From: an uncultured Oscillospiraceae bacterium
GTDB taxonomy: Bacteria; Bacillota; Clostridia; Oscillospirales; Oscillospiraceae
NCBI GenBank assembly: GCA_947627325.1
Contig: CANQVO010000015.1
Coordinates: forward strand, 1 to 52,400
Direction: 5' to 3'
Length of the DNA stretch: 52,400 nt
Position 1 is the stretch's first letter, and the number at the start of each line of letters is the position of its first letter. Under the pieces are notes generated by a model. It ran no database searches and was not told the DNA's origin. It was given only the letters and a program-made list of their open reading frames with translations. This document shows, in pieces, positions 25,286 through 33,292 of this stretch. The translations under genes were made by a program, and so were the position numbers.

Positions 25286-25576
25286 ATGGCTAAGAAGGAC
25301 CTGCCCCTGGAGTACAAGGGCCACCCCCTTCGCCGGAAGGACAACATGATCTACTACGGCTCCATGGCCGATAAATACATCATCCTGCTCACCATCAACG
25401 ACAGCAAGAAGGTGGACGACCTGGACGTGCCCACCAAGGTGAGCATCCAGCTCCAGCTCACCGACCCCGACCTCCGCTCGAGGGACCGGGTGGTGAAGAA
25501 GTCGGAGAAGGACAGCCTCTACGCCGCCATGGACATCGGCGCCATCTGGCTGGAGCGGGCGCTGAGCAGTATGTGA
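25286..25576 (+). CDS. Small protein of unknown function
   Basis: A 96-aa soluble, charged protein. GGAGGG lies 5 nt upstream of the ATG, and a near-consensus promoter sits 30 nt further back, so this is a real, probably well-expressed gene. The N-terminal half contains KGHPLRRKDNMIYYG and a hydrophobic strand (IILLTI); the C-terminal half has an acidic/basic helix ending in AIWLERALSSM. I do not recognise a family. A secreted hydrolase gene follows 55 bp downstream. Confidence 0.75.
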   Translation: MAKKDLPLEYKGHPLRRKDNMIYYGSMADKYIILLTINDSKKVDDLDVPTKVSIQLQLTDPDLRSRDRVVKKSEKDSLYAAMDIGAIWLERALSSM

Positions 25577-25631
25577 CGCCCCGCTTCGTACCAAAGACAA
25601 GCTGAGAGACAGACAAAAGGAGTTTTCCGGA

Positions 25632-26555
25632 ATGAATAGAAAGAATTGGCTGAGAGGACTGATCCTGACCGGCGTGTTGGCCGGGTGCTTCGCGGTCTCC
25701 GCCGGGGCGGCCCACCTGGGGGTGGGCACCGTCCAGGGGGAGGGCCTGCGCCTGCGGGCGGAGCCCGGCCTCCAGGGCCAGGTCCTGACCAACGCCCACA
25801 CCGGCGACAAGGTCATCGTCCTGGAACAGGACGGGGACTGGTACAAGGTGGACTACGCCACCCAGGTGGGCTATATGTCTTCCGGCTTTCTGGAGGTCGC
25901 CACCGCCGTGGAGGGCGACTTGGGCCACGGCATGGTGGACACCGGCTCGGACGTTTTGAACCTCCGCGCCGCGCCGGGGACGGACAGCCAGAAGCTCACC
26001 TCCATCCCCGGCCGGAGCGTCCTGGCCCTGGAGGGGTTTCAGGACGGGTGGTACAAGGTCACATACAACGGCTGCACCGGCTATGTCAGCAGTGATTACA
26101 TCCTCCCCGTGGACGCTTCCGGCGCCCGCGCCGACGGCGCCGCCGTCACCGCCAGCGGCCTGGGCCAGGCCATCGTCAACGAGGCGGTGAAGCACCTGGG
26201 CAAGCCCTACGTCTACGGCTCCCACGGCCCCAACAGCTTTGACTGCGCGGGCTTCACCCACTACTGCGTCAAACAGGCCACCGGCGGGGCGGTGGTGATG
26301 CCCACCAGCGCCAGCCAGCAGTGGCTCTCCGTCCCCGGCCAGCGGATCTACTCCCTCAGTGAGCTCCAGGTGGGGGACCTCATCTTCATCAACGACCCGG
26401 CCTACAACTCCTCGGGCAAAGCGGTGAGCCATGTGTCCATCTACATGGGCAACGGCCAGATCATCCACGCCTCCAGCGGCAAGACCGGCGTGATCGCCCA
26501 GCCCCTCCGGGATAAGGACTACCGCTACTTTGTGGGCGCGCTCCGCTTGGGGTAA
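25632..26555 (+). CDS. Secreted NlpC/P60 cell-wall hydrolase with two SH3 domains
   Basis: A 307-aa protein. Order: signal peptide (1-27; it contains LAGC, so it may be a lipoprotein), two bacterial SH3 domains (about 30-90 and 100-160, each with an LNLRA/GLRLRA strand and a WYKV strand), and an NlpC/P60 domain (about 175-307). The catalytic triad residues are C205 in FDCAGF, H267 in SHVSIYMG and H279 in IIHAS. It should cleave peptide stems of peptidoglycan. AAAAGGAG precedes the ATG. A membrane-protein gene follows 45 bp downstream. Confidence 0.93.
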   Translation: MNRKNWLRGLILTGVLAGCFAVSAGAAHLGVGTVQGEGLRLRAEPGLQGQVLTNAHTGDKVIVLEQDGDWYKVDYATQVGYMSSGFLEVATAVEGDLGHGMVDTGSDVLNLRAAPGTDSQKLTSIPGRSVLALEGFQDGWYKVTYNGCTGYVSSDYILPVDASGARADGAAVTASGLGQAIVNEAVKHLGKPYVYGSHGPNSFDCAGFTHYCVKQATGGAVVMPTSASQQWLSVPGQRIYSLSELQVGDLIFINDPAYNSSGKAVSHVSIYMGNGQIIHASSGKTGVIAQPLRDKDYRYFVGALRLG

Positions 26556-26600
26556 GCCCCGGCCCGGGCGGGGGGAAACGGTAGGAAAGGAGCAAGGCTC

Positions 26601-27368
26601 ATGAAGAAAGAGGAACGTCTGGCAAAAAAGAAACAGGAAGACCAGGCCCTCAACCGCGTCCTGCTGTGGTTTGGCGGGGCGGTGATCCTGGAGTTTTTCC
26701 TCCTGCTCATCAACCGCTTCGGCGTCCACTTCAACACCCAGCAGATAGACCTGGCGGCGGGTATTTTCCAATTTTTGCGGGTCTTCGCCTGGGTCTGCCT
26801 GGCCTGCGCCGCGGCGGGGATCATTTGGTGGGCGGTCAGCCGGAAAAAGGGCGGGCGGTCCTTCCCCGCCGGGGTGTGCGCCCTGGTGTTTTCCAGCCTC
26901 TTTCTCTGCTCCTTCGTGGCCGGGATGTGGAAGGGCCTGGGGGTGCAGTTCCTCTACGTCGCCGTGCCGGTGGCGGCGGTGCTGGCCCTGATCTACTACC
27001 TCTACCAGCGGGAGTTTTTCCTGGTGGCCCTCCAGGGGGGCCTGGCCCTCTTCGCCATGTGGGCCTACCGCAAGCTGATCTACGTGAACCGCTGGCTGGT
27101 CTACGGCATCTTCCTCGCCGTGGGTCTGCTGATTTTGGCGGCCCTGCTCTGCTCGGCGGCGCTCCAGCGGGGCCAGGGGCGGCTGGGCAAGGTCCGCGTC
27201 CTGCCCAAGAAGGCCAACTACCTGCCCCTCTACCTCGCCGGGGCGCTGGCCCTGCTCTCGCTGGTCATCACCTTCCCCCTGGGCTCCACCGCCGCCTACG
27301 TCTGCCTGATCGGCAATGTGGCCTGGCTCTTTGGCGCGGCGGTGTATTACACCGTCCGGCTCATGTGA
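26601..27368 (+). CDS. Uncharacterised multipass membrane protein
   Basis: A 255-aa protein that begins with a Lys-rich cytoplasmic segment (residues 2-15) and then shows about seven hydrophobic helices. Arg/Lys clusters (SRKKGGR and RVLPKKANY) lie in loops. No catalytic or transport motif is recognisable. GAAAGGAG precedes the ATG. It is probably cotranscribed with the NlpC/P60 gene and ends before a strong terminator, which hints at an envelope role without proving one. Confidence 0.75.
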   Translation: MKKEERLAKKKQEDQALNRVLLWFGGAVILEFFLLLINRFGVHFNTQQIDLAAGIFQFLRVFAWVCLACAAAGIIWWAVSRKKGGRSFPAGVCALVFSSLFLCSFVAGMWKGLGVQFLYVAVPVAAVLALIYYLYQREFFLVALQGGLALFAMWAYRKLIYVNRWLVYGIFLAVGLLILAALLCSAALQRGQGRLGKVRVLPKKANYLPLYLAGALALLSLVITFPLGSTAAYVCLIGNVAWLFGAAVYYTVRLM

Positions 27369-27388
27369 GCCCATTCCCGCAAACCCTT

Positions 27389-27424
27389 GCGCCCCAGGGC
27401 TTTCAGAGCCCTGGGGCGCTTTTT
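27389..27424 (+). terminator. Terminator after the membrane-protein gene
   Basis: GCGCCCCAGGGC (27389-27400) pairs with 27408-27419 and is followed by a T run. Confidence 0.9.
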
Positions 27425-27682
27425 ATCCCCCCTGTAATCATGATGGAAATACTGCAAAAAGGGGCCGGAGGGCAGTCGAAAAAGGGGGAAGACCCGGTTG
27501 GAAAAAGAGGGAGTTCCCGGCGGAATGGGGGAGGTTTTCGGGAAAAAGAAAAGCGGGCGAGTTTACATAAATTTTGCCAATAATCTTTATTACCGGGGGT
27601 ATAGGGCAAAAAAGTACCCGGTTTTTTTCGACGAAAATCGTCCGCCTAGAAACATCAACATTTCCACAGAGTTTTCCACATG
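27425..27682. other. AT-richer intergenic block with no clear gene
   Basis: About 260 bp between two terminators. It contains a weak terminator-like hairpin (ACCGGG at 27592-27597 with CCCGGT at 27617-27622, then a T run) and two words close to the DnaA box TTWTNCACA (ATTTCCACA at 27660-27668, TTTTCCACA at 27672-27680). I see no convincing open frame. A small RNA is possible but unsupported by a good promoter. Confidence 0.45.
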
Positions 27683-27720
27683 AAAAAGTCGCCATTCCCC
27701 ACCCGGGGAATAGCGACTTT
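27683..27720 (-). terminator. Terminator of the polA-rimI-tsaD operon
   Basis: A 16-bp stem with one mismatch (27685-27700 with 27705-27720), followed on the minus strand by TTTTT. It lies about 65 bp after the tsaD stop. Confidence 0.85.
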
Positions 27721-27785
27721 GTTTACATAACGCAAAAATCTAGCCCCTTCCAGCCCGTGCAGGAGAAAAATCACCCGCCTCCCGC

Positions 27786-28796
27786 TCACCCCTGGGACAG
27801 CTCCCGGGTGGCGTAGGCGTTCAGGTCGGGCCCGGCCCGGTGGCCGGCCAGGTACTCGTAATACCCCTGGGCGGCGATCATGGCGGCGTTGTCCCCGCAC
27901 AGGGCCAGCGGGGGGAGGAACAGGCGATAGCCGTGGGCCCCGCAGGCCGATTCCAAGTCCGCCCGGATGCGGGAGTTGGCCGCCACCCCGCCGGCCACGG
28001 CTACGGTCGTCTGCCCCGTCATCTCCGCCGCCGCCACCACCCGGGGGATCAGGCTCTGGCTCACCGCCCGGGCGAAGGAGGCGGCCAGGCCGGGGAGGTC
28101 CAGACTCTCCCCCTTCTGCTGGGCGTTGTGGACCAGGTTGACCACCGCCGTCTTGAGCCCGGAGAAGGACAGGTCCAGGGGGTGGCCCTCCACGTGGGCC
28201 AGGGGGAGGGGGTAGGCCCCGTCGTCCCCGCCCTGGGAGAGGTTGTCCATGGGCTTGCCCCCGGGGTAGGGGAGGCCCAGCACCCGGGCGGCCTTGTCAA
28301 AGCACTCCCCCGCCGCGTCGTCCCGGGTGGAGCCGAGGATGTCCATCTCCGTGTAGTCCCGCACGTGGACGATGGCGGTGGTGCCGCCGGAGACGCACAG
28401 GCAGAGAAAGGGGGGCGCTAGGTCGGGATGGGCCAGGTAGAGGGCGGCAATGTGGCCCCGGACGTGGTGGACGGGGATGAGGGGCTTGCCCCAGGCCAGG
28501 GCTACCGCCTTGGCGAAGTTCACCCCCACCAGCACCGCCCCGATGAGGCCGGGGGCGTAGGTGACCGCCACGGCGTCGATCTCCGCCGGGGCGAGGCCCG
28601 CGTCGGCGAGGGCCCGGTCGGCCAGGGGGACGATGGCCTCCACGTGCTTGCGGGAGGCGATCTCCGGCACCACCCCGCCGTAGAGGGCGTGGATGGGGAT
28701 CTGGGAGGCCACGGCGTTGGAGAGGATGGTCCGCCCGTCCCGCACCACGGCGACAGCCGTCTCGTCGCAGGAGGACTCAAAGGCCAGGATGTTCAC
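27786..28796 (-). CDS. tsaD: tRNA N6-adenosine threonylcarbamoyltransferase
   Basis: A 336-aa ASKHA-fold enzyme that transfers the threonylcarbamoyl group to A37 of ANN-reading tRNAs. Landmarks are FESSCDETAVAV at the N-terminus, PGLIGAVLVGVNFAK, the metal-binding HHVRGH (about 111-116) and the C-terminal LALCGDNAAMIA. It starts at a GTG that overlaps the rimI stop. TsaB and TsaE genes are not adjacent; they must lie elsewhere. Confidence 0.95.
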   Translation of the reverse strand: MNILAFESSCDETAVAVVRDGRTILSNAVASQIPIHALYGGVVPEIASRKHVEAIVPLADRALADAGLAPAEIDAVAVTYAPGLIGAVLVGVNFAKAVALAWGKPLIPVHHVRGHIAALYLAHPDLAPPFLCLCVSGGTTAIVHVRDYTEMDILGSTRDDAAGECFDKAARVLGLPYPGGKPMDNLSQGGDDGAYPLPLAHVEGHPLDLSFSGLKTAVVNLVHNAQQKGESLDLPGLAASFARAVSQSLIPRVVAAAEMTGQTTVAVAGGVAANSRIRADLESACGAHGYRLFLPPLALCGDNAAMIAAQGYYEYLAGHRAGPDLNAYATRELSQG

Positions 28797-29248
28797 GTCT
28801 CTCCCCCCTCAAATTCCCGGGTCATGAGGATGGCGTCCCGGTGGACCTCGGCGTAGTAGTTCTTCCGCCGCCCCACCTCCACAAAGCCGTTCTTCTCGTA
28901 GAGCGCCAGGGCGGGGGCGTTGTCGTCCCGGACCTCCAGGGTGATGAAGGCCAGGTGCTCCTGGCCGTAGCGCAGGAAGGAGCCCAGGATGGCCTGGGCG
29001 ATCCCCTGGCGCTGGTATTCGGGCCGGGTGGCGATCTTCTCCAAGCACCCCTCGTCTAAGATCACCCCCAGCACCCCGTAGCCCAGCACGTGGCCCTCCT
29101 CCGTCTCCGCCACCACCAGGGAGACGGTGGTGTTGTAGAGCTCGCTCTCCCAGCTGTCCTGGCTCCAGGGCTGGGAGAAGAGCGCCTTGTCCAGTTCCGC
29201 CACCTCCTTCAGGTGGCTCTTGTCCATGGGCACCAGTTGGTAGTTCAT
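28793..29248 (-). CDS. rimI: RimI-like ribosomal protein alanine N-acetyltransferase
   Basis: A 151-aa GNAT acetyltransferase. The acetyl-CoA loop is YQRQGIAQAIL (Q/RxxGxA/G), preceded by the LEKIATRPEY strand and followed by LEVRDDNAPALALYEKNGF, a pattern typical of RimI. ATG 29248 has GGGGGAGG 7 nt upstream. It overlaps the polA stop by 4 bp and tsaD by 4 bp. The rimI-tsaD pairing is common in bacteria, although the true substrate of such enzymes is often uncertain. Confidence 0.9.
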   Translation of the reverse strand: MNYQLVPMDKSHLKEVAELDKALFSQPWSQDSWESELYNTTVSLVVAETEEGHVLGYGVLGVILDEGCLEKIATRPEYQRQGIAQAILGSFLRYGQEHLAFITLEVRDDNAPALALYEKNGFVEVGRRKNYYAEVHRDAILMTREFEGGET

Positions 29249-31923
29249 CCCTTCGCCTCCCCCCAGCTCTGGCCGGCGTTGGCGTCGGCCACCAGCGGTA
29301 CCTTCAGCTCCGCCACCCCGGTCATCTCCCGGGTGAGCAGTTCCTTGACCTGTTCCACCTCCCGGTCGGGACACTCCACGATCAACTCGTCGTGGACCTG
29401 GAGGACCAGGCGGCCCTCCAGCCCCTCCCGCCGCAGGGCCTCGTCCACCCGGAGCATGGCCAGCTTGATGAGGTCCGCCGCCGCCCCCTGGATGGGCATA
29501 TTGAGGGCCACCCGCTCCCCGAAGGAGCGGAGGTTGAAGTTGGCGCTCTTCAGCTCGGGCAGCCAACGGCGGCGGCCGTAGAGGGTGGCGGCGTAGCCGT
29601 TCTCCCGGGCCTCTTGTACCACCCGGTCCATATAGTCCCGCACGCCGTGGAAGGTGGCGAAGTACCGCTCCATATACTCCTTGGCCTCCGCCACGGAGAC
29701 GTGGATATCCTGGCTCAGGGAGAAGGGGGAGATGCCGTAGACCATGCCGAAGTTCACCGCCTTGGCTCTCCGGCGCATCTCCGGGGTCACCGCCTCCGGC
29801 TCCAGGCCGAAGACCTGGGCGGCGGTGGCGGTGTGGATGTCCGCGCCGCTGAGAAAGGCCGCCTGCATGGCCCGGTCGTCGGCCACGTGGGCCAGCAGGC
29901 GCAGCTCGATCTGGGAGTAGTCCGCGTCCACCAGCTTGCACCCCTTGGGGGCCACCAGCATATACCGCAGCTTGGCCCCCAACTCCGTCCGCACGGGGAT
30001 GTTCTGCAGATTGGGCTCGGCGGAGCTGAGGCGCCCGGTGGCGGTGACGGTGTTCTGGAAGGAGGTGTGGATGCGCCCGTCGGGGGCGATGACCTTAGAG
30101 AGGCCGTCCACATAGGTGGATTTTAGCTTGGCGTACTGCCGGTAGTCCAGCACCGCGTCCACCAAAGGCACCTGGCCCCGGAGCTTTTCCAGCACCTCGG
30201 CGGAGGTGGAGTACCCCGTCTTGGTCTTCTTCACCGGGGGGATCCCCATCTCCTCAAAGAGGATCTTGCCCAGCTGCTGGGTGGAGTTGATGTTGAACGT
30301 CCGCCCCGCCAGTTGATAGATGGCCTGCTCGTCGTCGGCGATGCGCCGGGAGAGCATCTGCCCGTACGCCTCCAGCGCCCCCCGGTCGATGAGCACCCCC
30401 GCCCGCTCCATCCGGGCCAGCACGGGGCAGAGGGGCAGGTCGATATCGTAGCACACCCGGTGGAGCCCCAGCGCCTCCAGCTTGGGGGGCAGAAGGTCGA
30501 AGAGCGCCCCCACCAGGGCGGTGTGGGCCGTCCAGGCCGCCAGGGCGGGGGCGGGGTCGGCCAGGGGGGCAAAGGCGTCGGGGTCCAGGTAGACCTGGGC
30601 CTTGGGGAGGTCGGACTGGAAGTAGGACAGGGCCAGCTTGTCAAGGTCATAACTCCCGTCGGTGGGGGAGAGGAGATAGGCGGCGATCTCCGTGTCGAAC
30701 ACCACGCCCTCGGTGGACAGCCCCTCGGCCAGCAGGTCGGTCATGAGGGCCTTGGCCCCGTGGGTGACCTTCTTCACCTTCTCCGAGAAAAAGCCCTTCA
30801 AAAAGCGGTTGTACCCCGCCAGCAGGTGGGGCAGAAAGACGGCGGCCTGCCGCCCGCCGTCCTCGGCGGCCCAGCCCACGCACACCCCGCCCAGCCCGGG
30901 CAGGGCCAGACAGGCCACGTGGTCCAGCCGGGAGAACCAGGCCAGCAGGTCGTCGGCCCGGCCGTCGTCGGTGACCACCTCGCTCCGGCAGGACAGGTCG
31001 GGCTTGCCCTCCGCCGCCGCCTGCCCCCCGGGGCCGGGGCGGAGGCCCAGCTTGTCGATGAGCTTGGCGAACTCCAGTTTCAAAAAGAGCTCGTAGAGGG
31101 CGGGGCCGTCCGGGGCCCGGCGGGCCGCGTCCTGGGGCGCGTAGTCCAGCGGCGCGTCCCGGCGGATGGTGGCCAGGGTGTAGGAAAAGGCCGCGTCCTC
31201 CTTGCCGTCGGCCAGCTTTTGCACCATCCCCGGCTTGGCGGGGGTCTGGGGGGCGGTGCAGATAGCGGGCATCTGGTCGTAGAGGCGATCGATGGAGCCG
31301 TACATCTGGATCAGGGCCATGGCGGTCTTCTCCCCGATGCCCTTCACCCCGGGAATGTTGTCGCTGGCGTCCCCCATGAGGGCCTTGAGGTCGATGATGT
31401 GGATGGGGTCGAAGCCGTACTCCGCCCGGAAGGCCTCCGGGGTCATGTCCCGGGTGGTGGTCTGGCCCATGCGGGTGGTCACCAGCTTGACGGTGACGGC
31501 CTCATCGATCAGTTGGAGGGAGTCCTTGTCCCCGGTGACCAGCACCGTCTGCCAGCCCTGCTGGGTGTTGCGGGCGGCGATGGTGCCCAGCAGGTCGTCT
31601 GCCTCCCAGCCGTCCAGCTCGTAGCGGGGGATGTTCATGGCGTCCAGCACGTCCTTCAAGATGGGCATCTGGGCGGCCAGGTCGTCGGGCATGGGGTGGC
31701 GGGTGGCCTTGTAGCCGGGGTACATCTGGTGGCGGAAGGTGGGGGCCTTGCGGTCAAAGGTGACGGCCAGGGCGTCGGGGGCCTCCTCGTCCAGGAGTTT
31801 TAGGAGGATGTTCAAAAAGCCGTAGACGGCGTTGGTGGGGGTGCCGTCCCGGGTGGACAGAGGCCGGACGCCGTAGAACGCCCGGTTGATGATGGAGTTG
31901 CCGTCGATGACCATGCACTTCAT
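29245..31923 (-). CDS. polA: DNA polymerase I
   Basis: An 892-aa polymerase with an N-terminal 5'-3' exonuclease/flap domain (about 1-290; GNSIINRAFYG, YELDGWEADDLLGT), a 3'-5' exonuclease-like domain (about 310-480) that lacks the DxE catalytic pair and is probably inactive, and a polymerase domain with motif A DYSQIELRLLAH, motif B RRRAKAVNFGMVYG and motif C QVHDELIVE. Loss of proofreading is common in Firmicutes PolA. AAGGGGG precedes the ATG. It heads the polA-rimI-tsaD operon. Confidence 0.96.
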   Translation of the reverse strand: MKCMVIDGNSIINRAFYGVRPLSTRDGTPTNAVYGFLNILLKLLDEEAPDALAVTFDRKAPTFRHQMYPGYKATRHPMPDDLAAQMPILKDVLDAMNIPRYELDGWEADDLLGTIAARNTQQGWQTVLVTGDKDSLQLIDEAVTVKLVTTRMGQTTTRDMTPEAFRAEYGFDPIHIIDLKALMGDASDNIPGVKGIGEKTAMALIQMYGSIDRLYDQMPAICTAPQTPAKPGMVQKLADGKEDAAFSYTLATIRRDAPLDYAPQDAARRAPDGPALYELFLKLEFAKLIDKLGLRPGPGGQAAAEGKPDLSCRSEVVTDDGRADDLLAWFSRLDHVACLALPGLGGVCVGWAAEDGGRQAAVFLPHLLAGYNRFLKGFFSEKVKKVTHGAKALMTDLLAEGLSTEGVVFDTEIAAYLLSPTDGSYDLDKLALSYFQSDLPKAQVYLDPDAFAPLADPAPALAAWTAHTALVGALFDLLPPKLEALGLHRVCYDIDLPLCPVLARMERAGVLIDRGALEAYGQMLSRRIADDEQAIYQLAGRTFNINSTQQLGKILFEEMGIPPVKKTKTGYSTSAEVLEKLRGQVPLVDAVLDYRQYAKLKSTYVDGLSKVIAPDGRIHTSFQNTVTATGRLSSAEPNLQNIPVRTELGAKLRYMLVAPKGCKLVDADYSQIELRLLAHVADDRAMQAAFLSGADIHTATAAQVFGLEPEAVTPEMRRRAKAVNFGMVYGISPFSLSQDIHVSVAEAKEYMERYFATFHGVRDYMDRVVQEARENGYAATLYGRRRWLPELKSANFNLRSFGERVALNMPIQGAAADLIKLAMLRVDEALRREGLEGRLVLQVHDELIVECPDREVEQVKELLTREMTGVAELKVPLVADANAGQSWGEAKG

Positions 31924-31960
31924 AGCTGTGCCCCCTTGGAGAAGCTGGCATATTTCTTAT

Positions 31961-31989
31961 AGTATACCAGCTTTCCCGCCCCAGGGCAA
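31961..31989 (-). promoter_or_regulatory. Promoter of polA operon
   Basis: On the minus strand, TTGCCC (31984-31989), 17-bp spacer, TATACT (31961-31966), about 38 nt upstream of the polA start. Confidence 0.7.
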
Positions 31990-31990
31990 G

Positions 31991-32016
31991 AAAAACCGCC
32001 CCGAAGGGCGGTTTTT
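31991..32016. terminator. Bidirectional terminator of the sigma/anti-sigma operon
   Basis: AAAAACCGCCC (31991-32001) pairs with GGGCGGTTTTT (32006-32016) across a CGAA tetraloop. It lies between the anti-sigma gene and the polA promoter. Confidence 0.88.
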
Positions 32017-32075
32017 CGGCGTTCCCGGAGGGGCGCTCCCGCGCCGTCAGGCCGGGGGCAGGGCGCGGGCGGAAC

Positions 32076-32582
32076 TCACTCCGCCGCCTGGTAGTGGAAG
32101 GTTCCCGTCTGAGCGGGGACGAGCTCTACCCGGGTGCCCTCCTGTCCCTGGATGACGGCGGAGGCGTTGTCGGAGTCGAACTCCAGAACGCCGGTCTGTC
32201 CGGGGACGGTGGTGGGCACGGCCTGGTCCCCCTCTCCGATCTCGTGCCAGACGATGTAGCTGTCCTGGGCGGCGGCGTCGCCGGTGGCGGGGTCGATGGT
32301 GACGGTGACGGTGCCGGTGGAGGGCTGGGGGGCGTCGGGGTCCAGGGAGACCACCCGGTAGGTGACGTACAGGGTGTGGATCATCTCCTGCCCGGCGGGG
32401 CTGGCGGCGAAGGCGGTGAGGCTGAGGGCCAGCAGGCAGGCCGCGGCGATCAGGGCGGCGCGGACGGGGTGGGCCAGGCGGCGCCTGGGCTGTTTTTCTG
32501 TCATAGCGATCATCTCCTCTAATTTGTCCCGGCCCAGACCCAGCTGGGCGCAGGCGTCTTGGTAGCGGCGGGGGTCAAACAT
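32076..32582 (-). CDS. Putative anti-sigma factor with one membrane helix
   Basis: A 168-aa protein with a cytoplasmic N-terminal part (1-37), one membrane helix (about 40-60) and an extracytoplasmic domain rich in Thr, Asp and Gln. Its start lies inside the end of the ECF sigma gene (8-bp overlap), the standard arrangement for a membrane-bound anti-sigma factor. I do not recognise a named anti-sigma domain, so the function rests on topology and context. Confidence 0.65.
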   Translation of the reverse strand: MFDPRRYQDACAQLGLGRDKLEEMIAMTEKQPRRRLAHPVRAALIAAACLLALSLTAFAASPAGQEMIHTLYVTYRVVSLDPDAPQPSTGTVTVTIDPATGDAAAQDSYIVWHEIGEGDQAVPTTVPGQTGVLEFDSDNASAVIQGQEGTRVELVPAQTGTFHYQAAE

Positions 32583-33063
32583 CTCGCGTCTCCTCCTTTT
32601 CCTCGTCCAGGGCGCGTTTTAGCAGTTGGCGGGCCCGTTGGAGCCAGGTCTGCACGGTGGACTCCTTGGCGTGGAGGGCCTGGGCCACCTCCCGGACAGA
32701 ACACTCCTCATAGTAGTAGAGGTATACGCACATCCGGTACTTGGGGGGCAGGGCCATCACCGCGGAGAGCACGTCGCTGTGGTCCTCAGGGGGCGTGACC
32801 GGGCCGTCGAAGTCCTCCAGGGGGAAGGTCCGGCCCCGCCACGGGGCGCGCAGAAGCTTGCGGCAGTCGTTGACGGTGACCCGCAGGAGCCAGTGTTTGG
32901 CGTGGTCGTCGCTGGCGAAGGGCTTGTCGGCGCGGTAGAGCTTGAGCAGGACGCCCTGGACCACGTCCTCGGCGTCCATGCGGTTGCCCAGGGCGTGGTA
33001 TGCCACCCGGAACACCGTGTCGCCGTAGGCTCTTGCCAGGCGTTCAAAGGTATCGTCGGTCAT
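32575..33063 (-). CDS. ECF-type RNA polymerase sigma factor
   Basis: A 162-aa sigma-70-family factor. Region 2 spans about 8-75 (DAEDVVQGVLLKLY is the core-binding and -10 recognition helix), and region 4 spans about 100-155 (LPPKYRMCVYLYYYEECSVREVAQAL, then a recognition helix STVQTWLQRARQLLK). There is no region 1 or 3. It is coupled to a membrane anti-sigma gene. A hairpin-like inverted repeat lies upstream, and a divergent SLH peptidase gene is a plausible target. Confidence 0.9.
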   Translation of the reverse strand: MTDDTFERLARAYGDTVFRVAYHALGNRMDAEDVVQGVLLKLYRADKPFASDDHAKHWLLRVTVNDCRKLLRAPWRGRTFPLEDFDGPVTPPEDHSDVLSAVMALPPKYRMCVYLYYYEECSVREVAQALHAKESTVQTWLQRARQLLKRALDEEKEETRDV

Positions 33064-33120
33064 GGGGACCCCCCTTGCGGGTTTGAGGTGTGGAAAGTAC
33101 TTTCTACCTGGGAATATCCA

Positions 33121-33150
33121 GCGGAGGCGGAAAATATCCCACGCCTCCGC
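33121..33150. promoter_or_regulatory. Inverted repeat between the sigma gene and S41 peptidase gene
   Basis: GCGGAGGCG (33121-33129) and CGCCTCCGC (33142-33150) form a 9-bp perfect inverted repeat with a 12-nt AT-rich centre, in the 229-bp divergent intergenic region. It is a candidate shared operator. Confidence 0.5.
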
Positions 33151-33292
33151 AAATTTTATCCTACCACGCCCCGCCCCTTTTCCGCAAGGCGGCCTTGCGT
33201 TTGCCGGGGAGATGGGCTACAATGGAGAGCGGAACGAAACCGGGGCGGAGATCGTCTGAACCGGGTAAGACCTTTGGAAAAGAGGGGCGACG

